Shown here: positions 1 to 5,194 of the stretch, piece after piece
How the letters are laid out: every line of letters begins with the position of its first letter
Position numbering within the stretch: the stretch's first letter is position 1
NCBI GenBank assembly: GCA_028684345.1
Contig: JAQUGB010000088.1
Coordinates: forward strand, 1-7,248
Length of the DNA stretch: 7,248 nt
Reading direction: 5' to 3'
Source: Tepidiphilus sp.
GTDB taxonomy: Bacteria; Pseudomonadota; Gammaproteobacteria; Burkholderiales; Rhodocyclaceae
Position numbers and translations under genes: made by a program
Notes under the pieces: model-generated
What the model was told of the DNA's origin: nothing
Databases searched by the model: none
What the model saw: only the letters and a program-made list of their open reading frames with translations

Positions 1-72
1 ACAGGACCGTGAAACGGCGCCGCGCCGATGATACTGGAGCCCAGCCTCCGGGAACGTAGGTCAGCGTCAGAC
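1..72 (+). rRNA. rrf: 5S ribosomal RNA, 3' part (cut by the left edge)
   Basis: The first 72 bases match the last 60% or so of a proteobacterial 5S rRNA. The landmarks in order are GTGAAACG (9-16), the GCGCCGATGATACT-like block (about 22-35), the GGAG/CTCC helix with a short loop, and the GTAGGTCAGCG segment leading to the final helix I strand ending near GTCAGAC (66-72). The 3' end is set by analogy with other 5S genes and may be off by two or three bases. The 5' strand of helix I lies outside the window. A terminator hairpin follows 21 bases later, as expected at the end of an rRNA operon. The rest of the operon should therefore lie just to the left. Confidence 0.88.
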
Positions 73-93
73 ATCCCCTACGCCGCACACAAA

Positions 94-120
94 AACCCCC
101 TGCCAAAACGGTAGGGGGTT
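94..120 (+). terminator. rRNA operon terminator hairpin
   Basis: An 11-bp stem (94-104 with 110-120, one G-T pair) encloses the five-base loop AAAAC. The outer part is AACCCCCT paired with AGGGGGTT. On the + strand it is followed by TTCTT-rich sequence. On the - strand the stem runs into TTTTTGTGTG, so it can also stop leftward transcription. It lies just after the 5S rRNA end and is best read as the rrn terminator, probably working in both directions. Confidence 0.85.
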
Positions 121-141
121 CTTGCGTTCTCCGGTCGAGTG

Positions 142-172
142 GAAAGAAACCCGCTAGCAGCGGGTTTCTTTC
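142..172. terminator. Bidirectional terminator between rrn and efp
   Basis: A perfect 14-bp inverted repeat (142-155 with 159-172) has a three-base loop, AGC. The arms are GAAAGAAACCCGCT and its complement, so the GC-rich core is flanked on each side by an A-rich upstream arm and a T-rich downstream arm. The symmetry suits transcription arriving from either side. It can back up the rrn terminator on the + strand and terminate efp mRNA on the - strand, although the efp stop codon is about 170 bases away. Confidence 0.85.
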
Positions 173-339
173 GGGCGCCTCGAATGACCTACTGCGCAGC
201 GGCATGGCGGCGTTCTCCGGTGCTCGGATGCTCGCCTATCTGGGTGATATGTCTTGCATCCTACGCTCCGGGCGTCTTGCCCTGCCGCCGCTCGCGACGG
301 TTCTTCGAGCTGCCTTTTTTCTGTCGGACGATCGAAACG
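173..339. other. Gene-free region between the terminator and efp
   Basis: No convincing coding sequence is seen here: reading frames that cross it are shadows of efp and resemble no known protein. It would form the long 3' untranslated part of efp mRNA if transcription runs to the hairpin at 142-172. Two weak structures are visible. One is a 6-bp perfect stem GGATGC/GCATCC (226-231 with 256-261) around a 24-base loop. The other is a 5-bp GCTCG/CGAGC stem (290-294 with 306-310) followed by six T (315-320), which could be a weak extra + strand terminator. No tRNA or repeat family is recognised. Confidence 0.5.
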
Positions 340-900
340 TCAAACGCGCCGCTTGTATTCGCCGGTTGCCGTGTCGATTTCGATCTTGTCGCCGATCTCG
401 ACGAAAGCCGGAACCATGATTTCGTGGCCGGTCGGTTTGATGCGAGCCGGTTTCATGACTTTGCCAGAGGTATCGCCGCGTACGGCCGGTTCGGTATACT
501 CGACTTCGCGCACGACGGAGGAGGGTAACTCGACGGCGATGGCTTTTCCTTGATAGAGAACGACCTCGCAGCTCATGCCATCTTCGAGGTAGGGGAGGAC
601 GTTCTCCATGTTGTCCTTTTCCACTTCGTATTGGTTGAATTCCTCGTCCATGAACACGTACATCGGGTCGGCGAAGTAGCTGTACGTGCATTCCTTGCGT
701 TCGAGGATCACGGTGTCGAATTTTTCATCGGCCTTGTAGACCGATTCGGTAACGTTGCCGGTGAAGAGGTTCTTCAGCTTCATTTTTACGACGGCAGCAT
801 TACGACCGGATTTGTTGTATTCGGTCTTCTGGACGACGAAAGGTTCATCCTTGATGAGGACGACGTTTCCGGCGCGCAGTTCTTGGGCTTGCTTCATCAT
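340..900 (-). CDS. efp: Translation elongation factor P (EF-P)
   Basis: EF-P binds the ribosome between the P and E sites and speeds peptide bond formation at polyproline stretches. The 186 residues fit the family and its three beta-barrel domains. The domain I loop carries the SGRN motif typical of EF-P that is rhamnosylated on arginine, rather than the lysine of the EpmA/beta-lysylation type. Other family blocks are SYFADPMYVFMDEEFNQYE (about 74-92) and YTEPAVRGDTSGKVMK (about 135-150), and the protein ends EYKRRV. Two ATG codons lie side by side at 900 and 897. Starting at the second makes the modified arginine residue 32, as numbered in Pseudomonas, so the true start may be 897. A GGGA element lies 9-12 bases upstream. 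The gene lies 36 bases after earP, in the same direction, so the factor and its modifying enzyme are probably co-transcribed. Confidence 0.97.
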   Translation of the reverse strand: MMKQAQELRAGNVVLIKDEPFVVQKTEYNKSGRNAAVVKMKLKNLFTGNVTESVYKADEKFDTVILERKECTYSYFADPMYVFMDEEFNQYEVEKDNMENVLPYLEDGMSCEVVLYQGKAIAVELPSSVVREVEYTEPAVRGDTSGKVMKPARIKPTGHEIMVPAFVEIGDKIEIDTATGEYKRRV

Positions 901-936
901 GGGTGTGATTCCCGCAGTTTCGTTGAAAATAAACGA

Positions 937-2091
937 TCATTTTATCGCGTTTCTGGCGATGAAGTCGAGCAGCCGGGTACAGAGATCTTCTTGTAGGGCG
1001 AGATACTGGCACCAGTGGTGGCAATGGGCTTGCCAGAGATCGCGTCGTTGCCATAGACAGCGCCAATCCTCCGGGGTTTCCTTGCCGCGGTTGCTGTTGA
1101 GAAACCACTGTGCCGCCAAATCTGCAAGGGATGGGGGGGCGTCGGCGAGGTAGTGTCCGAGGAATGCCTCGAGTTTGGTTAGATGAATGTCGTCTTCCTG
1201 GCGATAGGGATGCCAGAGAAAAGGGCGGGCGCTCCATTGAGCGCGAACGAAAGAATCTTCGCCTCGTACCCAATTGAAATCGCAGCTCCACAGTAATCGA
1301 TCGAAATCGTCCTGCGGTAGCATGGGCAAAGGGACGAATCGCACCTGAGGTGCATCAGGATGGATAAGAATTTTGGTGTCGAGTTCCAGACCCGTGCGGG
1401 CGAGCGCTTGGCGCGGTTGCCCCGGGGGAACGAAGACCGCCGTCGCTTGGGGGTCGTGAGCGAGCCAGGCAAGGAAGGCACTGAGTTCGGCATCGGCGTA
1501 GCAAAAAAGGGTGATTCTCCGCGCCTCTAGCGTTTCGGCCTGCCCGATGCGATCCAGGAATCGAGCGATCCGTTTCGGATCGCCTTGAAAGCGGTTCCGC
1601 TGCTCGAGGAGCGTGCGTTCGCGCAAGAGTCCTCCAGTGCGGGGAGTGAAACCGGGGACGAAGAACCATGCGGTGAGTGGTAACCGAGGGTGGGGGGAAG
1701 GCAGACCATGAACCTCTTCTGCCCAAAGTTCGGGGGTGAGGTGCTCGAGGTGGATCCAGAGCGGGGGAGGACATTGTCTAGCAAGCGCTCCGAGCCAGGG
1801 TTCGCTCAGGCCGCAGCCAAAGGCTTCGATGGCAACGTCGATTTGAGCCAGTATTTCGCGATCGATCTCGTCCGGTTGCGAGCGATCCCAGAGTCGTAGC
1901 GTGAGTTTGCCGCACTGCTGCACTTTCTCCGTGGTGCGGATTTCCGGTGCCAATGTGGCGAGGGTGTGGAGATCGTCGATCCAGAGCGTGACGTCTTGGC
2001 CGAAGTCGTCTCGCAGTTGGCGGGCGAGGCGCCAGGTGATGCCGGCGTCACCGTAATTGTCGATGATGGCGCAGAAGATGCCGAAACGCAT
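937..2091 (-). CDS. earP: EF-P arginine rhamnosyltransferase EarP
   Basis: EarP transfers rhamnose from dTDP-beta-L-rhamnose to the loop arginine of EF-P in the cytoplasm, which EF-P of this type needs for activity. The 384-residue length fits the family, a GT-B glycosyltransferase. The N-terminal EF-P-binding Rossmann domain shows DNYGDAGITWRLARQL (11-26), with the two conserved Asp residues at 11 and 15. The C-terminal domain has the nucleotide-sugar signature RGEDSFVRAQW (276-286), including the conserved Arg and Glu, then PFLWHPYRQ (290-298). The ATG at 2091 starts right at the conserved N-terminus, although its Shine-Dalgarno match is weak (TGGA). The next gene is its substrate, efp. The protein contains a Pro-Pro-Pro run (108-110, bases 1762-1770), itself an EF-P-dependent stall site. 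The family assignment is firm; older annotations call it DUF2331. Confidence 0.96.
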   Translation of the reverse strand: MRFGIFCAIIDNYGDAGITWRLARQLRDDFGQDVTLWIDDLHTLATLAPEIRTTEKVQQCGKLTLRLWDRSQPDEIDREILAQIDVAIEAFGCGLSEPWLGALARQCPPPLWIHLEHLTPELWAEEVHGLPSPHPRLPLTAWFFVPGFTPRTGGLLRERTLLEQRNRFQGDPKRIARFLDRIGQAETLEARRITLFCYADAELSAFLAWLAHDPQATAVFVPPGQPRQALARTGLELDTKILIHPDAPQVRFVPLPMLPQDDFDRLLWSCDFNWVRGEDSFVRAQWSARPFLWHPYRQEDDIHLTKLEAFLGHYLADAPPSLADLAAQWFLNSNRGKETPEDWRCLWQRRDLWQAHCHHWCQYLALQEDLCTRLLDFIARNAIK

Positions 2092-2197
2092 GATGGTCCA
2101 AAATAAATGAGAGTCTAGCCCCTCTTGCGGGTTCCGTGGGAGGTGTATAATGTTTTTTCAGGGATTTTTCGGCAGCTGTCCGTTGGGGGAGGTAAGG
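2092..2197. promoter_or_regulatory. Divergent intergenic region between earP and the MliC-like gene
   Basis: This is the region from which both the leftward earP-efp pair and the rightward gene at 2198 must be transcribed. The clearest signal is on the + strand: a perfect TATAAT at 2146-2151 with a weak TTGCGG at 2125-2130 (15-base spacer). That predicts a start near 2158 and a leader of about 40 bases. On the - strand TAGACT (2117-2112) is a possible -10 for earP, but no good -35 pairs with it. No operator palindrome is evident. Confidence 0.5.
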
Positions 2198-2686
2198 ATG
2201 CGCGGGAAAACGATGCGTTGGTTGCTCGCAACGGTGATGGGGGTGTCGTGTGCGGGTGTATGGGCCGATGAAGGGGCATTGCCCCAGCTCGATCTCGACT
2301 TGCCGAGTGGCGTCTATCGGTGCGAAGAAGGGCGAAAGCAGCTCGGGGTGGAGCGGGTGCGCTACGATAGCGATCAGGTCGTGGTGCATTGGGAGGGCAA
2401 ACGCTATACCTTGGCGCGCGATGTTTCGTTCTCGGGGCTGCCCCGTTACGAGGATCGGCAAAACGGCTTGCTATGGGTCGATCTACCTTGGAAGAGCGTC
2501 CTGCTCAACACCAAGACCGAACGGCCGATGGCAGCTGATTGCGTCTATGCCCAAGGGGTCGACCCCTCGGTGCTCGATGCGCCGGTGAAAGTGGCCGATG
2601 CCAAGACGAAGAAAAAAGCCGTCGCGCGTTCATCCAAGCCTGAGCCGCAGAAAACGGCCAGTGCTGTGGCCGCTTCGTCCAACTGA
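2198..2686 (+). CDS. Small exported protein with MliC-like (lysozyme inhibitor-like) domain
   Basis: This is a 162-residue hypothetical protein. Residues 1-23 form a type I signal peptide: a positive start, a hydrophobic core and cleavage after VWA. The Cys at 18 is not in a proper lipobox, so a soluble periplasmic protein is expected. Residues about 38-116 resemble the MliC/PliC lysozyme inhibitor fold: YRCEEG near the start, a GKRYTL strand, FSGLPRY (78-84), GLLWV (90-94), then KSVLLNTK. Cys42 and Cys115 bracket the domain and could form a disulphide. The catalytic-site-plugging Lys of true MliC is not at the usual spacing after the Ser, so lysozyme inhibition is not assured. Residues 130-162 are a Lys/Ala/Ser-rich, probably disordered tail. 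The start is chosen for GGAGG (2188-2192), five bases upstream. An in-frame ATG at 2150 overlaps the -10 box and is unlikely. A terminator hairpin follows. Confidence 0.88.
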   Translation: MRGKTMRWLLATVMGVSCAGVWADEGALPQLDLDLPSGVYRCEEGRKQLGVERVRYDSDQVVVHWEGKRYTLARDVSFSGLPRYEDRQNGLLWVDLPWKSVLLNTKTERPMAADCVYAQGVDPSVLDAPVKVADAKTKKKAVARSSKPEPQKTASAVAASSN

Positions 2687-2701
2687 AAGGTTCTTCATGC
2701 G

Positions 2702-2737
2702 CGGCGGGCGTGGCGTCGTCGTGACGTCCGCCCGCCG
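2702..2737 (+). terminator. Hairpin terminator after the MliC-like gene
   Basis: A strong stem pairs CGGCGGGCG (2702-2710) with CGCCCGCCG (2729-2737). After a single bulged T it continues as a 6-bp inner helix (2712-2717 with 2723-2728, one G-T pair) around the loop GTCGT. It lies 16 bases after the stop codon and is followed by TTGGTTT. The short T stretch makes termination partial rather than certain. Confidence 0.65.
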
Positions 2738-2743
2738 TTGGTT

Positions 2744-2752
2744 TGATAGAAT
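2744..2752 (+). promoter_or_regulatory. Probable extended -10 promoter of ndk
   Basis: TGATAGAAT at 2744-2752 fits the extended -10 pattern TGnTATAAT with one mismatch. There is no -35 at the usual distance; GTGACG (2721-2726) is similar but its 20-base spacer is too long, and it lies within the hairpin. A start near 2759 would give a leader of about 23 bases containing the ndk ribosome binding site. It sits directly after the upstream terminator, as expected for a new transcription unit. Confidence 0.4.
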
Positions 2753-2781
2753 GTCTTTTTTTGCTTGCCTAGGAGTGATTC

Positions 2782-3207
2782 ATGGCCGTAGAGCGTACGC
2801 TATCCATCATCAAGCCCGATGCCGTCGCCAAGAACGTGATCGGTAAGATCTACCAGCGCTTCGAGGATGCCGGTCTCAAGATCATCGCTGCGAAGATGGT
2901 GTGGTTGTCGGAAAAAGAGGCCGGCGCTTTCTACGCAGTGCACAAGGAGCGTCCCTTCTACAAGGACCTCGTGGCCTTCATGACCTCTGGTCCGGTGATG
3001 GTGCAGGTGCTCGAAGGCGAGAATGCGATCGCCAAGAATCGCGAGCTGATGGGGGCGACCGATCCGAAGAAGGCCGCGCCGGGGACGATTCGCGCCGATT
3101 TCGCCGATTCGATCGATGCCAACGCGGTGCACGGTTCCGATGCGCCCGAAACGGCCAGGGTGGAGATCGCTTTCTTCTTTCCCGAAATGAACATTTATTC
3201 ACGCTGA
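2782..3207 (+). CDS. ndk: Nucleoside diphosphate kinase
   Basis: Ndk passes the gamma-phosphate of ATP to other nucleoside diphosphates through a phosphohistidine, keeping NTP and dNTP pools balanced in the cytoplasm. The 141-residue protein is full length. It begins MAVERTLSIIKPDAV with the conserved Lys11 of the substrate site. The GATDPKKAAPGTIRADF segment (91-107) binds nucleotide, and the active-site motif NAVHGSD (114-120) carries the catalytic His117. The ATG at 2782 has AGGAG at 2771-2775, six bases upstream, and starts at the family's normal N-terminus. The gene lies 41 bases before rlmN in the same direction, an order conserved in many proteobacteria. It may be the first gene of the operon running through ispG. 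Confidence 0.98.
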   Translation: MAVERTLSIIKPDAVAKNVIGKIYQRFEDAGLKIIAAKMVWLSEKEAGAFYAVHKERPFYKDLVAFMTSGPVMVQVLEGENAIAKNRELMGATDPKKAAPGTIRADFADSIDANAVHGSDAPETARVEIAFFFPEMNIYSR

Positions 3208-3217
3208 TTGGTCCACC

Positions 3218-3241
3218 CCGTCGGTGCCTCCTTGCCGACGG
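3218..3241 (+). promoter_or_regulatory. Hairpin in the ndk-rlmN gap, next to the rlmN start
   Basis: CCGTCGG (3218-3224) pairs perfectly with CCGACGG (3235-3241), and two further T-G pairs can extend the stem. The loop is CCTCCT (3227-3232). It ends seven bases before the rlmN ATG and has no T-run, so it is unlikely to be a simple terminator. It could affect translation start or mRNA processing between the genes. Its role is unknown. Confidence 0.45.
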
Positions 3242-3248
3242 TTCGACG

Positions 3249-4382
3249 ATGACCCCGACCAATCTGCTCGATTTCGATCTGCCCCAGCTCACCGACTGGA
3301 TCCAGTCCCTCGGTGAGCGTCCTTTCCGTGCACGTCAGATCTTTCGCTGGATTCATCGCGAGGGCTGCGATGACTTCGCGGCGATGAGCGACGTGGCGAA
3401 GAGTCTGCGCGCAAAGCTCGCGGAGCAGGCGATCATCGCCGCGCCGCGGGTGCTGCGCGATAGCGTCTCCCGTGACGGCACGCGCAAATGGTTGCTCGAC
3501 GTGGGTGGGGGCAACGCCGTGGAGACGGTGTTCATTCCCGAGCGCTCGCGTGGCACACTATGCATCTCTACTCAAGCCGGCTGCGCGCTCGAGTGTGCCT
3601 TTTGCTCCACGGGCAAGCAGGGATTCAACCGCAATCTCAGCACCGCGGAGATCCTGGGACAGTTGTGGCTCGCCAACCGATTGCTGGGCGTGGCCAAAAC
3701 AGAGGGCGATTGGGATACGACCGAGGGCCCAGACAATGGCCGAGTGGTGACGAACGTCGTCCTCATGGGCATGGGCGAACCGTTGGCCAATTTCGAGGCG
3801 GTGGTGCGTGCTCTGCGCGTGATGCTCGACGATCACGGTTATGGTCTGTCGCGACGACGGGTCACGGTGTCTACTTCCGGAATCGTGCCGGCCATCGACC
3901 GACTGCGCGAGCACTGTCCCGTGGCGCTGGCGGTATCGTTGCATGCGCCCAACGATGCGCTGCGCGATCGACTCGTGCCGATCAACCGCAAATATCCTTT
4001 GCACGAGTTGCTGGCGGCTTGCCAGCGCTATCTCGAGCGTGCGCCGCGAGATTTCATCACGTTCGAGTATGTCTTGCTCGCGGGGGTCAATGACGAGCCG
4101 GAGCATGCGCGTGAGCTGGTGGCCTTGGTGCGCGACGTGCCCTGCAAGTTCAACTTGATCCCGTTCAATCCCTTCCCCGGGGCGCCGTTTGCGCGACCCG
4201 AAGAGGGACGGATTAGGCGCTTTGCCGCTATTTTGATGGAGGCGGGATTGGTGACGACGACGCGCAAGACGCGCGGTGACGACGTGGCTGCCGCCTGCGG
4301 TCAGCTCGCTGGCCAGGTGCGCGATCGGACCCGCCGTTCTCGGGGGGGCGAGCCGATCATTTTTCCTCAGAGGGCGTCGTGA
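3249..4382 (+). CDS. rlmN: Dual-specificity 23S rRNA/tRNA adenine-C2 methyltransferase RlmN
   Basis: RlmN is a radical SAM enzyme that methylates C2 of A2503 in 23S rRNA and of A37 in a subset of tRNAs. The 377-residue protein is full length. The 4Fe-4S motif CxxxCxxC is at Cys112, Cys116 and Cys119. Cys105 and Cys350 match the E. coli Cys118 and Cys355 pair, of which the latter is the methyl carrier. GMGEP (174-178), SLHAPND (230-236), PINRKY (244-249) and the RKTRGDD block (339-345) are all present. A short insertion (about 151-164) lies before VVTNVVLMGMGEP. The ATG at 3249 gives the family's NLLDFD N-terminus, but no Shine-Dalgarno sequence precedes it and a hairpin sits just upstream. 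The frame is open further upstream, through ndk, so no stop fixes the start. The TGA overlaps the next gene's ATG by one base. Confidence 0.97.
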   Translation: MTPTNLLDFDLPQLTDWIQSLGERPFRARQIFRWIHREGCDDFAAMSDVAKSLRAKLAEQAIIAAPRVLRDSVSRDGTRKWLLDVGGGNAVETVFIPERSRGTLCISTQAGCALECAFCSTGKQGFNRNLSTAEILGQLWLANRLLGVAKTEGDWDTTEGPDNGRVVTNVVLMGMGEPLANFEAVVRALRVMLDDHGYGLSRRRVTVSTSGIVPAIDRLREHCPVALAVSLHAPNDALRDRLVPINRKYPLHELLAACQRYLERAPRDFITFEYVLLAGVNDEPEHARELVALVRDVPCKFNLIPFNPFPGAPFARPEEGRIRRFAAILMEAGLVTTTRKTRGDDVAAACGQLAGQVRDRTRRSRGGEPIIFPQRAS

Positions 4383-5194
4383 TGAAATCTTGGAGGCTTA
4401 CTGTTGCCTTGTTTTGTTCCCTTGCATTGGTAGGGTGCGCGAATCAGGCGGTGCGGCCGGCAACGGGGATTTTTGAAACGAGCCATGACCGGCCGATGTT
4501 GGAACGTCAGCCGGATCGACCCAATGAGGTGAGGGCGAAGGCGCACATCGAGCTCGCTCTCGCCTACCTGGACATCGGACGGGTAGACGTAGCCCTGGAC
4601 GAATTGCGCGCCGCTGCAGCCGAGGCGCCGGATTATCCTCCCCTTCATTACGCATGGGGCGTGACCAACCTGACGATCGGCGATCGCGTTCAGGCCGAGC
4701 GCGCTCTGACTCGAGCCTTGCAAGCCGCACCGCGAGACCCTGATTTCAACCTTGCTTATGGTTGGTTTCTTTGTACGGGTCCGCAACCTGCCAGTGGTCT
4801 GCCTTATCTCCAGCAGGTGGCGGCCAATCCCTATTACGGAAACAAGACGCGGGTCTACGCCAATCTTGCTTGGTGCCAGGAATTGGCGGGGGAGCGGGAG
4901 GCGGCTAGGGCGAGTCTGCAGGAGGCGATCCGTTTGGATCCGCGCAACACCCTGGTGCTCTACCAGGGGGCCCGTTTGGCACAACGCTGGGGTGAGTGGG
5001 ATCGTGCCTCCGATTACTTGCAGCGCTTGATGAGGGAAGTCGATCCCGATCCGAGCCTGCTGTGGATGGCCATCAATGTCGAGCGCAAGCGCCGGGATGC
5101 CGCGGCATTCGAGCAGTATGCGCGACGTCTCAGAGCGGAATTCCCCGATAGCGCAGAGGCGGAACTCCTGAGACAGGGGGCTTGGGATCTGTGA
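4382..5194 (+). CDS. pilW: Type IV pilus biogenesis TPR lipoprotein PilF/PilW
   Basis: PilF (Pseudomonas) or PilW (Neisseria) is an outer-membrane lipoprotein pilotin that helps the PilQ secretin assemble or remain stable. From the ATG at 4382 the protein has 270 residues. A lipoprotein signal ends in LVGC with the lipidated Cys at 19. A linker follows, and then tandem TPR repeats from about residue 52 to 222, with helix pairs such as IELALAYLDIGRVDVALDEL (56-75) and AEAP/LDPRN-type turns. The family-typical NPYYG (149-153) is present. The ATG overlaps the rlmN stop as TGATG and has AGAGGG (4369-4374) seven bases upstream. A GTG at 4379 would add one residue and is less likely. The position between rlmN and a rodZ-like gene matches the conserved pilF/pilW locus. 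Symbol usage varies between genera. Confidence 0.9.
   Translation: MKSWRLTVALFCSLALVGCANQAVRPATGIFETSHDRPMLERQPDRPNEVRAKAHIELALAYLDIGRVDVALDELRAAAAEAPDYPPLHYAWGVTNLTIGDRVQAERALTRALQAAPRDPDFNLAYGWFLCTGPQPASGLPYLQQVAANPYYGNKTRVYANLAWCQELAGEREAARASLQEAIRLDPRNTLVLYQGARLAQRWGEWDRASDYLQRLMREVDPDPSLLWMAINVERKRRDAAAFEQYARRLRAEFPDSAEAELLRQGAWDL

Noticed and set aside
73..141. A possible tRNA gene after the 5S rRNA
   Set aside because: No acceptor stem, D-arm, anticodon arm or GTTCRANNC T-loop pattern is present; the segment is spacer plus a terminator hairpin.
139..528. Open frame on the + strand through the hairpin and the efp 3' end
   Set aside because: It runs through a terminator hairpin and is antisense to efp for most of its length; the protein is low-complexity and has no recognisable motif.
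2150..2197. An earlier ATG for the MliC-like gene at 2150
   Set aside because: The codon overlaps the TATAAT box and has no ribosome binding site; the 2198 ATG has a strong GGAGG and begins a proper signal peptide.
2901..3248. Upstream extension of the rlmN frame through ndk
   Set aside because: The frame is open by chance in GC-rich sequence. It would overlap almost all of ndk, and the RlmN family N-terminus begins at the 3249 ATG.
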